From: Bacteroidota bacterium
GTDB taxonomy: Bacteria > Bacteroidota > Bacteroidia > Chitinophagales > Saprospiraceae
NCBI GenBank assembly: GCA_029572935.1
Contig: JAKQHM010000004.1
Location: 55,049 to 119,048, forward strand
Length of the DNA stretch: 64,000 nucleotides
Reading direction: 5' to 3'
The position numbers and the translations under genes are program-made. The notes below the pieces were generated by a model, which had not been told where the DNA came from, made no database searches, and saw only the letters and a program-made list of their open reading frames with translations. Below, piece by piece: positions 19,215 through 27,519 of the stretch; within the stretch, counting starts at the first letter, position 1; every line of letters starts with the position of its first letter.

Positions 19215-19222
19215 CAAAATTA
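19215..19222 (-). promoter_or_regulatory. -7 element TAATTTTG upstream of infC
   Basis: TAnnTTTG match on the minus strand in the 50-base gap between clpC and infC. It limits the 5' leader of infC to about 15-20 bases. Confidence 0.5.
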
Positions 19223-19239
19223 ATCCTGCTGGATGAATT

Positions 19240-21783
19240 TTATTGTGATTTTTTTGATGTACTGGCTTTGGAAGAAACAGAAATCGTTACGGCATCCTTT
19301 TCTTTGTTCATGACTGCCTTCAGCTTGGTACCAGGCTCGGGGCTTTCACTCAGGATAAATTCTGCCAGAGGATCTTCAAGATATTTTTGAACGGCACGGT
19401 GCAAAGGTCTGGCTCCAAACTGAGGGTCATAACCTTTTTCTGCCAGGAATTCCATAGTGTCCGGGCTGATGCTCAGCTCAAGCTTCATTTGCTCGATGCG
19501 TTTCATCAGGGAACTGACCACCAGATTGATGATCTGGAATATTTGCTCTTTTTCTAATCCATTGAATATCAAAACATCATCGATCCTGTTCAGGAATTCT
19601 GGGCTGAAGGTCTTCTTCAAAGCATTTTTAATAACGCCTTTTGAATGTTCTTCAGCATGTTCTACCCTGGATTTGGTAGCGAATCCAACTCCCTGGCCGA
19701 AGTCCTTCAGTTGCCGGACTCCGATATTGGAGGTCATGATGATGATGGTATTTTTAAAATCTACTTTCCGACCCAAGCCGTCCGTCAGCTGACCTTCATC
19801 CAGGACCTGGAGTAAAATATTGTACACATCGGGATGGGCTTTTTCAATTTCGTCCAGCAACACCACGGCATAGGGTTTCCTCCTTACTTTTTCGGTTAAT
19901 TGTCCGCCTTCTTCATATCCTACGTATCCCGGAGGAGCACCTATCAGCCTGGAAACCGTGAATTTTTCCATGTATTCGCTCATGTCCAGGCGAACCAGGG
20001 CTTCTTCTGAGTCAAAAAGGAATCTGGCCAGTGCCTTGGCCATTTCTGTTTTCCCCACACCTGTTGGCCCCAGGAATATGAAACTACCAATGGGTTTTTT
20101 CGGATCTTTCAGTCCCACCCGGTTTCGCTGGATGGCCTTTACGATCTTTTGGACTGCCTCATCCTGTCCGATAATGGCCTGTTTTAAGGTTTCGGCCATG
20201 TTGACGAGCTTCTTACTTTCGCTTTGAGCTACCTTTTTGACAGGGATCCCTGTCATCATGGCCACAACTTCAGCTATATCGTCTTCCGTAACGGGAAATC
20301 TTTTGGTTTTGGATTCCTCTTCCCAGTTTTGCTTGGCACTTTCCAGCTTTTTCTGCAACTTGGACTCAAGGTCTCTCAGATCGGCTGCCTTTTCGTATTG
20401 CTGGCTTTTAACCGATAAATTTTTCTGCTCGCGTATGGTATCTATTTGAGCTTCAATTTCTTCTATATGCTTGGGGACAAATATGTTCTTCAAATGGACC
20501 CGTGCACCTACCTCATCCAGGACATCGATGGCTTTATCAGGCAGGAATCGGTCTGTGATGTATCGGTCACTGAGTCTGACACAGGCCAAAACAGCTTCAT
20601 CATTATAGGATACGGAATGAAATTCTTCGTATTTGGGCCGGATGTTTTGCAGGATCTGGTAGGCTTCTTCTGCAGAAGGAGGGTCTACCATAACCTTTTG
20701 AAACCTCCTGTCCAGAGCACCATCTTTTTCTATGTGCTGTCTGTATTCGTCGAGCGTGGAAGCACCTATGCACTGCAGTTCACCACGCGCCAGGGCAGGC
20801 TTGAAAATATTGGAGGCATCCAGGGAACCTGTAGCACCACCCGCACCGATGATGGTGTGGATTTCATCTATGAACAGGATCACGTCCCTCGTTTTTTCGA
20901 GTTCGCCCATGATGGCCTTGATGCGTTCTTCAAACTGCCCGCGGTATTTCGTTCCGGCAACAAGGGCAGCCAGATCCAGCATGACAATCCTTTTATTGAA
21001 AAGGGTCCGGGAAACTTTCTTTTGCATGATCCGAAGGGCGAGTCCTTCCACTATGGCGGTTTTACCTACCCCGGGCTCACCGATAAGGATCGGATTATTC
21101 TTTTTTCTGCGGCTTAGGATCTGAGATACCCGCTCAATCTCTCTTTCCCGTCCTACAATAGGATCCAGCTTTCCTTCTTCGGCAAGCTTGGTGATGTCTC
21201 TTCCGTAGTTGTCCAGCACAGGGGTTTGGGATTTGGATCCTGCCTTTCGGGAAAACGAAGAAGAAGCCGGCTCGTCTTCATAGGAATCCGGATCGTTGGC
21301 GGAAGCAGAGATTTCAGGAATGTCCTCAGCGGAGGCATCATGAGAACTGATATAATCCAACTCCGAACGGTATAACTCGTAATCGATATTGAAATCCTTC
21401 AATATGGAACATGCCAGATTGTCCTGATGCTTCAGGATACTGAGCATCAGATGCTCAGGATAAATTTCATCCTCATGATTGCTTTTGGCTTCCAGGTAGG
21501 TGAATTTTAAAACCTTTTCTGCTTGTTTGTTTAGAGGAAGATTGCCAACCTGAAAACTGGTTTCTTCCCCCTTTCTCACCGGTATGGCTTCGATAATCTG
21601 TTCTTTCAGTTCAGAAAGATCGATTTTAAGAGACTTCAGGACCTGAATGGCCATGTTATCCTTCTCCGATAAAATCCCGAGAAGAATGTGTTCAGTCCCA
21701 ATATAATCATGGCCCAGCTTGAGAGCTTCTTCCCTGCTGTTTGCCAGTACTTTTTTTACTTTTTCAGAAAATCTTTTGTTCAT
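19240..21783 (-). CDS. clpC: ATP-dependent Clp protease ATP-binding subunit ClpC
   Basis: An 847-residue class I Hsp100 unfoldase that feeds proteins to ClpP. It carries an N-terminal double Clp-N repeat ([30 protein letters not shown]), a first AAA+ module with Walker [10 protein letters not shown] and Walker [14 protein letters not shown], and a middle domain with a UVR-like segment ([16 protein letters not shown]). The second AAA+ module has [10 protein letters not shown] and [13 protein letters not shown], and a D2-small domain ends the protein. The C-terminus is a lysine/serine-rich tail (KASTSKKSQ). clpP is not in the window. Confidence 0.97.
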   Translation of the reverse strand: MNKRFSEKVKKVLANSREEALKLGHDYIGTEHILLGILSEKDNMAIQVLKSLKIDLSELKEQIIEAIPVRKGEETSFQVGNLPLNKQAEKVLKFTYLEAKSNHEDEIYPEHLMLSILKHQDNLACSILKDFNIDYELYRSELDYISSHDASAEDIPEISASANDPDSYEDEPASSSFSRKAGSKSQTPVLDNYGRDITKLAEEGKLDPIVGREREIERVSQILSRRKKNNPILIGEPGVGKTAIVEGLALRIMQKKVSRTLFNKRIVMLDLAALVAGTKYRGQFEERIKAIMGELEKTRDVILFIDEIHTIIGAGGATGSLDASNIFKPALARGELQCIGASTLDEYRQHIEKDGALDRRFQKVMVDPPSAEEAYQILQNIRPKYEEFHSVSYNDEAVLACVRLSDRYITDRFLPDKAIDVLDEVGARVHLKNIFVPKHIEEIEAQIDTIREQKNLSVKSQQYEKAADLRDLESKLQKKLESAKQNWEEESKTKRFPVTEDDIAEVVAMMTGIPVKKVAQSESKKLVNMAETLKQAIIGQDEAVQKIVKAIQRNRVGLKDPKKPIGSFIFLGPTGVGKTEMAKALARFLFDSEEALVRLDMSEYMEKFTVSRLIGAPPGYVGYEEGGQLTEKVRRKPYAVVLLDEIEKAHPDVYNILLQVLDEGQLTDGLGRKVDFKNTIIIMTSNIGVRQLKDFGQGVGFATKSRVEHAEEHSKGVIKNALKKTFSPEFLNRIDDVLIFNGLEKEQIFQIINLVVSSLMKRIEQMKLELSISPDTMEFLAEKGYDPQFGARPLHRAVQKYLEDPLAEFILSESPEPGTKLKAVMNKEKDAVTISVSSKASTSKKSQ

Positions 21784-21925
21784 TGATGATATTCGGTTGC
21801 TTACTTGAACGATTGTATTAAGAAAATAGTCTGATGTCCTGAAAACACCTGGTGGTAAACTTTTGTTCCGTTTACCTGGTATGCATATGAGGATATCCGT
21901 TCCGGAGTGAATATCAAAGTTTATT

Positions 21926-21933
21926 TACATTTG
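21926..21933 (+). promoter_or_regulatory. -7 element TACATTTG, candidate for STAS-rnz
   Basis: TAnnTTTG match on the plus strand, 111 bases before the STAS gene ATG. It lies in the 261-base AT-rich gap shared with clpC. Confidence 0.35.
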
Positions 21934-21939
21934 CAGTCC

Positions 21940-21947
21940 CAAAAGTA
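21940..21947 (-). promoter_or_regulatory. -7 element TACTTTTG, candidate for clpC
   Basis: TAnnTTTG match on the minus strand, 156 bases before the clpC ATG, only six bases from the oppositely directed element at 21926-21933. If both are used, polymerases at the two sites could exclude each other. Confidence 0.35.
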
Positions 21948-22044
21948 TTGATTTTATTCTGTTTTATAAAAGATATTTATTGTTTTAATGTATAAATATT
22001 TGATTATAAAATAATTACGTTTATTAATAATTTATAATATCTAG

Positions 22045-22422
22045 ATGAAATATCAGGTTGACAAACAGGACAGATACGTGATCTTTACATTGGAGGAAGC
22101 CAACCTCAATTCCGTCATTGCGCCTTTGCTGAAATCGGAATTTGTATTCCTGCGAAACGAAGGGGTTCGCAATCTGATCTTTGACCTGAAGGATGTGGAC
22201 TATATTGATTCAAGTGGTTTGAGCTCCATTCTGACAGCTAATCGTCTCTGGAAAGATTATGGTTGTTTTGTTTTGACCAACATAAATTCAGATGGGGTCA
22301 AGAAGCTCATTGAGATTTCTAAACTGGACACCATTCTGACCATCATTCCTACACTGGATGAGTCTATTGAATATGTATTTATGGAAGACATCGAGCGGGA
22401 TCTGAATGACGAGGAGGAGTAA
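22045..22422 (+). CDS. STAS domain protein (anti-anti-sigma factor type)
   Basis: A 125-residue single STAS domain resembling SpoIIAA/RsbV. The core LIFDLKDVDYIDSSGLSSILTANRLWKDYG holds the serine (DSSGL) that partner kinases phosphorylate in RsbV-type switches. The C-terminal tail is acidic (EDIERDLNDEEE). No anti-sigma kinase lies nearby, so the partner is unknown. Its last 17 bases overlap the start of rnz in another frame, so the two are translationally linked. Confidence 0.9.
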   Translation: MKYQVDKQDRYVIFTLEEANLNSVIAPLLKSEFVFLRNEGVRNLIFDLKDVDYIDSSGLSSILTANRLWKDYGCFVLTNINSDGVKKLIEISKLDTILTIIPTLDESIEYVFMEDIERDLNDEEE

Positions 22423-23335
22423 CACCGCTTTTGAACTCCTGATACTGGGAAGTTCCTCTGCCATTCCCTCGGACAGCAGGCATCCCAGTGCCCAGATCCT
22501 TAATATCAGAGACCGGCTTTTTTTGATTGATTGTGGCGAAGGTACCCAAAACCGTTTGTGGGCACACCGGGTCCGGTGGAATCGCATGAGCCACATTCTG
22601 ATTTCTCACCTGCATGGTGATCATGTTTTTGGTCTGCCAGGTTTGCTGACCAGTCTGAGTCATTTGCAGCGGACACAACCCCTGACCATAGCAGGGCCTC
22701 TGGGGATTAAAAATTTTGTTGATAATATCTTCTCTCACAGTCGAACCCATTTAAGCTATAATTTGACATTCATGGAATTGGATTCCGAAGTCGAAGGGAT
22801 GGTATGGGATGACGGATTGATCCGCGTGCGCTGGTTTCCTCTCAACCACAGGATACCCACAGTGGGTTATCGATTTGATGTGGAAGAAACCTATCGGAAA
22901 CTGAAAATTGAAAAAGTAAGTTCTTTTCCGATTCCGGTCAATCGCTACAGGGATATTCAGGAAGGGAAACCGGTAAGCGATTCAGGAGGAAATATCTATC
23001 AGGCTGATGAACTTTCGGATTTGATCCACTATCATAAATCCTACGCTTATTGTTCTGATACACGTTATTTTGAATCTGTTCTGGAAAACATCAAGGGCGT
23101 TTCTGTTTTATACCACGAAACCACCTATCTGGAGGAATTATCTTTGAAAGCCAATGAAACCGGTCACAGCACAGCCTTGCAGGCAGCGATGATTGCCAAA
23201 AAGGCAGGTGTGGGCAAGTTGATTACAGGACATTATTCTTCCCGCTACGATGACCTGATGCCCATTTTACAAGAATGCCATTCTGTCTTTCCAGAAACCA
23301 TCCTGGGTACCGAAGGGCTTCGTTTGGAAATTTAA
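22406..23335 (+). CDS. rnz: ribonuclease Z
   Basis: A 309-residue metallo-beta-lactamase-fold endonuclease that trims the 3' ends of tRNA precursors. The zinc motif HLHGDH occurs in LISHLHGDHVFGLPG near residue 65. GHSTALQAAMIAKKAGVGKLITGHYSSRY near the C-terminus supplies further ligands. The only nearby tRNA gene (51 kb) lacks an encoded CCA, which fits a need for RNase Z plus CCA addition. The ATG at 22406 lies inside the STAS gene. Confidence 0.96.
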   Translation: MTRRSNTAFELLILGSSSAIPSDSRHPSAQILNIRDRLFLIDCGEGTQNRLWAHRVRWNRMSHILISHLHGDHVFGLPGLLTSLSHLQRTQPLTIAGPLGIKNFVDNIFSHSRTHLSYNLTFMELDSEVEGMVWDDGLIRVRWFPLNHRIPTVGYRFDVEETYRKLKIEKVSSFPIPVNRYRDIQEGKPVSDSGGNIYQADELSDLIHYHKSYAYCSDTRYFESVLENIKGVSVLYHETTYLEELSLKANETGHSTALQAAMIAKKAGVGKLITGHYSSRYDDLMPILQECHSVFPETILGTEGLRLEI

Positions 23336-23664
23336 TATCTATTATCTGTTTTATTTTCTGTCCCATATTCGAGGCCGTTTGCATATTCCAGTGATCCTAA
23401 TCTGAATGCAAACTTAATTTTTGAAGTCTTCAGATATTGGTCTTCCAGTCTGCAGAAAAAAGCTTGTTGCAGCTTGTAGGCTGAACCAGGAGGTACAGGG
23501 GGGGATGGTCTGGCAGAAAAGGAAAAGCTGGGTTTTTCAATAGCTTTGATGCGGGCTTCAAACAGGGCATGATGTGCCGTGGGCGTTGGGGGTAATTCAT
23601 TTACCTGTGCCATCAATGCTCTGCATGAAAGACACAACCCAAGAATTAATGTTCCCCATTTCAT
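23332..23664 (-). CDS. hypothetical secreted protein
   Basis: A 110-residue ORF with a convincing signal peptide (WGTLILGLCLSCRALMAQ, cleavage after MAQ or ALMA). A proline-rich stretch (PPTPTAHHA; PSPPVPPGS) and a C-terminal half of no recognised family follow. It lies one base after the preceding minus-strand gene and overlaps the end of rnz by 4 bases, convergently. The tight packing and signal peptide favour a real gene; the function is unknown. Confidence 0.6.
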   Translation of the reverse strand: MKWGTLILGLCLSCRALMAQVNELPPTPTAHHALFEARIKAIEKPSFSFSARPSPPVPPGSAYKLQQAFFCRLEDQYLKTSKIKFAFRLGSLEYANGLEYGTENKTDNRY

Positions 23665-23665
23665 T

Positions 23666-23947
23666 TTACCGATTGATTTTTAATCTTCCTAGCAGTCGAG
23701 AGATATAGTGACGGAAGAAAGGAAACTGTCCAAAAGGTATACTTACGATCAGTACCATGACAGGCCAAATGATCGTCACCAGGAACAGGTAAACAACTGT
23801 CCATAAAATACTATTGCTGATCCCTAAGAGGGGCATCAGAATTTTACCTATATATCCTGTGAAGCTTCCCCCAATGGCAAACACACAAAGGATCAGGATA
23901 AGTTGGGGAAGATTGACATTCCACTTTTTTCTGAGTTTTTCAAACAT
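23666..23947 (-). CDS. small membrane protein, DUF6787-like
   Basis: A 93-residue protein with two or three transmembrane helices (PQLILILCVFAIGGSFTGYIG; ILWTVVYLFLVTIIWPVMVLIV) and the phrase SIPFGQFPFFRHY. It resembles a short membrane family widespread in Bacteroidota that I recall as DUF6787. The function is unknown. It lies 9 bases after the carboxylase gene and is probably co-transcribed with it. Confidence 0.78.
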   Translation of the reverse strand: MFEKLRKKWNVNLPQLILILCVFAIGGSFTGYIGKILMPLLGISNSILWTVVYLFLVTIIWPVMVLIVSIPFGQFPFFRHYISRLLGRLKINR

Positions 23948-23956
23948 GTCGTTGGA

Positions 23957-25582
23957 TCAGGTTTGTATGACGCCTACGTTAAATTTTTTGACTGGTGCAC
24001 AGGAAGAGGCTTTTATGCCCATGCTCAGCCATTCGCGGGTCTGGCGGGGATCAATGATGGCATCCACCCATAGCCGGGCTGCAGCATAGTAGGGGGTAGT
24101 TTGTTCTTCGTAGCGTTGGCTGATTTTGTCGAATAATTTTTTTTCTTCTTCCGCATCCGGTTCCTTCCCCTTCGACTTCAGGGCGGAAACCTGAATTTGA
24201 GTCAACACTTTGGCCGCTTGTCCACCTCCCATGACAGCTATTTTTGCCGTAGGCCAGGCGAGGATTAGTCGTGGGTCGTATGCTTTTCCGCACATGGCGT
24301 AGTTGCCGGCGCCATAGGAGTTGCCTACAATAATGGTAAATTTTGGTACTGTACTGTTGGCAACGGCATTCACCATCTTGGCACCATCCTTGATAATGCC
24401 TCCATGCTCAGAACGTGTGCCAACCATAAATCCCGTTACGTCTTGGATGAAGACAAGAGGGATCTTTTTCTGATTGCAATTCATAATAAAACGGCTGGCC
24501 TTGTCTGCGGAGTCAGAATAAATGACACCGCCCATTTGCATTTCGCCCTTGGCAGATTTGATGACCTGTCTGTCATTCGCCACGATACCTACCGCCCATC
24601 CGTCAATGCGTGCATAGGCACAAATGATGCTTTTTCCATAATGTTCTTTGTAAAGAGTCATCGAAGAATCATCCACGATACATTCCAGGATATTCATCAT
24701 ATTATAGGGTTTGATCCCTCCGGCCGGATAGAATTTCAACAGTTGGTCTGCTCCGAACTTAGGCAGTTTGGATTCTTCGCGACTGAATCCGGCATCAGGT
24801 CCTTTTCCAAATTTGTCCACCAGGTTTTTGATGGTGTCCAGGCATTCCCGGTCGTTCTTCATTTTATAATCGGTCACCCCAGAAATTTCAGATTGGGTTC
24901 TGGCTCCACCCAGGGTTTCCTGGTCGGTGATTTCACCAATGGCTGCTTTGACCAGATAAGGTCCGGCTAAAAAGATAGATCCTGTGCCTTCTACGATGAG
25001 CGCTTCATCTGACATGATGGGCAGATAAGCTCCACCTGCGACGCAACTTCCCATGATGGCTGCTATTTGAGGTATGCCCATGCTGGATATGACAGCATTG
25101 TTTCGGAAGATACGTCCGAAGTGTTCTTTATCCGGAAAAATCTCATCCTGCATGGGAAGGTAAACACCCGCACTGTCTACCAGGTAGATCAAGGGTAATC
25201 TGTTTTCCATGGCAATTTCCTGAGCCCTTAGATTCTTTTTACCAGTGATGGGAAACCAGGCTCCCGCCTTGACTGTAGCATCATTTGCTATGATCATGCA
25301 CAAACGACCACGGACAGATCCAATGACTACTACCACGCCGGCAGCAGGACATCCACCGTCTTCTTCGTACATGCCATATCCGGCAAAAGCACCTATTTCC
25401 CAGGATGGGGTATCCGGATCGAGCAAATATTCCACCCTTTCTCGGGCTGTCATTTTTCCCTGGCTCCGCTGGGCTTCCAGTTTTTTAGGACCGCCGCCCA
25501 TTCGGATCCGATCCAGTTCACGGGTGACCTTACCTATCGCAATTTTTAGCTCGTCTTCGTTTTTGTTTTGTTCAAGATCCAT
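23957..25582 (-). CDS. acyl-CoA carboxylase, carboxyltransferase beta subunit
   Basis: A 541-residue carboxyltransferase of the biotin-dependent acyl-CoA carboxylases. It transfers carboxyl from biotin to an acyl-CoA. The sequence shows QGKMTARERVEYLLDP, PLIYLVDSAGVYLPMQDEIFPDKEHFGRIFRN, MGSCVAGGAYLPIMSDEALIV and ITGFMVGTRSEHGGIIKDGAKMV-type oxyanion-hole segments. The QDEIFPD/MSDEA pattern is closest to methylcrotonoyl-CoA carboxylase beta and related enzymes; propionyl-CoA carboxylase is a less likely alternative. The biotin carboxylase/carrier subunit is not in the window. Confidence 0.93.
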   Translation of the reverse strand: MDLEQNKNEDELKIAIGKVTRELDRIRMGGGPKKLEAQRSQGKMTARERVEYLLDPDTPSWEIGAFAGYGMYEEDGGCPAAGVVVVIGSVRGRLCMIIANDATVKAGAWFPITGKKNLRAQEIAMENRLPLIYLVDSAGVYLPMQDEIFPDKEHFGRIFRNNAVISSMGIPQIAAIMGSCVAGGAYLPIMSDEALIVEGTGSIFLAGPYLVKAAIGEITDQETLGGARTQSEISGVTDYKMKNDRECLDTIKNLVDKFGKGPDAGFSREESKLPKFGADQLLKFYPAGGIKPYNMMNILECIVDDSSMTLYKEHYGKSIICAYARIDGWAVGIVANDRQVIKSAKGEMQMGGVIYSDSADKASRFIMNCNQKKIPLVFIQDVTGFMVGTRSEHGGIIKDGAKMVNAVANSTVPKFTIIVGNSYGAGNYAMCGKAYDPRLILAWPTAKIAVMGGGQAAKVLTQIQVSALKSKGKEPDAEEEKKLFDKISQRYEEQTTPYYAAARLWVDAIIDPRQTREWLSMGIKASSCAPVKKFNVGVIQT

Positions 25583-25968
25583 GGAACCACAGATTTTACG
25601 GTATTGAATGTATTACAACGTTCAGAACGGACAAGTGTTTGAAAACAGGTTTGATTCCTTCATTGCATGAATCGGTTCCTTGGCTGGTATCGGGCTGAAA
25701 CGTCCTCTCAGAACTGCAATTCTGTGTATCTTGAATCATATTTTTCTCGCTCTGGCGGGCCTTAATTCTTGATTTCGTTCCATTTGCATCCGCCAAAACC
25801 TGAATGAAACACCTTTACAGTGAAATAGGGTACTCCCTCTTGGTTGCTTACAAAATGTCTGATCATCATGAAATGATTGAGCGGAGATGAAGCATCCAAA
25901 GTAAAATTACTGGCTAAACATTTATGTTCGATTCAGTCATCTACGTTTTTGCAGATGAAGAATACCGG
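25583..25968. other. intergenic region, nothing recognised
   Basis: A 386-base gap between two minus-strand genes. A 66-codon ORF (25596-25796, minus) has no recognisable protein features and is not called. No TAnnTTTG element, repeat or RNA gene was seen, though the carboxylase promoter must lie here or upstream. Confidence 0.6.
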
Positions 25969-27411
25969 TCAGTCTTTATTAAAGCTATAAGGATATCTTC
26001 CACGGTATTCTTCATAGAATCCATCCAAAGAAATTTTGCCTTGGGCGGCTTCAAACTCCCGGATCATCTCATCCACATTAGCGATTTTTTTACCGTTGAC
26101 ATGGGTGATGATGTAGTTCGGGATCATGTTGGTATTCCATATCTTGCTTTCCCGGTAAATGCTCAGCACACGCACCCCTTTGGATTTAATAGTGGCGATT
26201 TCCCGTTCGCTCAGGTCGCGCACCTCAAATCCGAATTCAATCAGAATCGGATCGCGACGGGTACTGATGAGCTCGGTCGAATTGATCTGATTCTTGAGTA
26301 TGGCTTTGGCAGTCAGCTTTTGACCATTCCTCCAATAGGAAAGACGGACCTCGGTACCGGGTCGATACCTGCCGATAATTTCCTGTAACTCGGATACGGA
26401 GTTGACAATTCTGTTGTTGACCTCCAGAATGATATCATCCGGTTTCAGACCAGCCTCATCAGCTGCTCCATTTTTAGAAATATTGGAAATATAAACTCCT
26501 GCGACTCGCTCCAGTCCAAATTGCTTGGCTCTTTGATTGTCTACATTTTCAATTGTGACACCGAGCAGGCCTCGCTGCACTGTGCCGAACTCCTGCAGAT
26601 CGTAGATCACTTTCCGGACCAGGTTGGAAGGTATAGAGAATGAATAGCCCTCGTATCTTCCGGTAAAAGTCATAATGGCCGTGTTGATCCCGATCAGTTC
26701 TCCCGCGGTGTTAACCAGGGCTCCACCTGAATTTCCGGGATTGACAGCAGCATCAGTTTGAATAAATGATTCGATCCGGTATTGCTGATTGTTGAGGATG
26801 TTGATGTTTCTTGCCTTGGCAGAAATGATGCCCGCAGTGACAGTAGACTGAAGCCTGAAGGGGTTGCCGACAGCCAGGACCCATTCTCCTATTTGAGCGG
26901 AATCCGAATTCCCAAAAATCAAATAAGGCAGGCCGGTGGCCTCTATTTTTAAAAGGGCCAGGTCAGTGTTGGGATCAGTTCCGATCAGCTTGGCTTGATA
27001 TTCGTGGTTGTCATTGAGCATGATCTGGATGCTTTTGGCTTTTTCGATCACGTGGTTATTGGTTACGATGTAGCCATCCGGGGATACGATGACACCTGAT
27101 CCGGTAGACATGCCTTTGTTGACCACAGGCATCAGATCCTGTCCATCCTGAATGCATTCGATGAATACTACGGCTGGTGTGGCAATTTTAGAAGCAGTCA
27201 TGAAATCGGTAGGGGCGCTGGAATGAAGATTGGAATGGATCCGGTCAGATTTAATGAGTCTTTCCAGCACCTGTTGGTTTTCCTGCTGATTGCGCTTGAA
27301 AAGGGATTCTCTGGCTGCAAACTTATGGTAAAAAATATAGAAAGTAGCAAAGGTCAATAAGGCTGTCAAAAGTGCGGTGACACCAATCGAAATCCATAAT
27401 TGCTTGTTCAT
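25969..27411 (-). CDS. HtrA/DegP-type serine protease
   Basis: A 480-residue periplasmic or membrane-anchored protease for protein quality control. An N-terminal helix (WISIGVTALLTALLTFATFYIF) anchors or exports it. The trypsin-like domain holds the catalytic His (VTNNHVIEKA), Asp (NTDLALLKI) and Ser (NPGNSGGALV). A PDZ domain follows (RGLLGVTIENV ... ADEAGLKPDDIILEVNNRIV). The last ~100 residues form a second, divergent PDZ-like segment (NYIITHVNGKKIANVDEM). It is the usual Bacteroidota DegP/DegQ arrangement. Confidence 0.95.
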   Translation of the reverse strand: MNKQLWISIGVTALLTALLTFATFYIFYHKFAARESLFKRNQQENQQVLERLIKSDRIHSNLHSSAPTDFMTASKIATPAVVFIECIQDGQDLMPVVNKGMSTGSGVIVSPDGYIVTNNHVIEKAKSIQIMLNDNHEYQAKLIGTDPNTDLALLKIEATGLPYLIFGNSDSAQIGEWVLAVGNPFRLQSTVTAGIISAKARNINILNNQQYRIESFIQTDAAVNPGNSGGALVNTAGELIGINTAIMTFTGRYEGYSFSIPSNLVRKVIYDLQEFGTVQRGLLGVTIENVDNQRAKQFGLERVAGVYISNISKNGAADEAGLKPDDIILEVNNRIVNSVSELQEIIGRYRPGTEVRLSYWRNGQKLTAKAILKNQINSTELISTRRDPILIEFGFEVRDLSEREIATIKSKGVRVLSIYRESKIWNTNMIPNYIITHVNGKKIANVDEMIREFEAAQGKISLDGFYEEYRGRYPYSFNKD

Positions 27412-27519
27412 AAATAGTTTATGTATACGCTAAAATTGCAATGCATTATTTGCAAAAACCATGCCCGAAAATTCAGAACCGGCTTTTACCATCAACAAAC
27501 AAATATTTTCCTCGTCAAG

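Noticed and set aside
20446-21117. 223-residue plus-strand ORF
   Set aside because: Shadow of clpC on the opposite strand; composition reflects the reverse complement of conserved AAA+ sequence.
24404-24970. 188-residue plus-strand ORF
   Set aside because: Antisense shadow of the carboxylase beta subunit gene.
25596-25796. 66-residue minus-strand ORF in the 386-base gap
   Set aside because: No signal peptide, motif or promoter element, and composition unlike the neighbours; probably chance.
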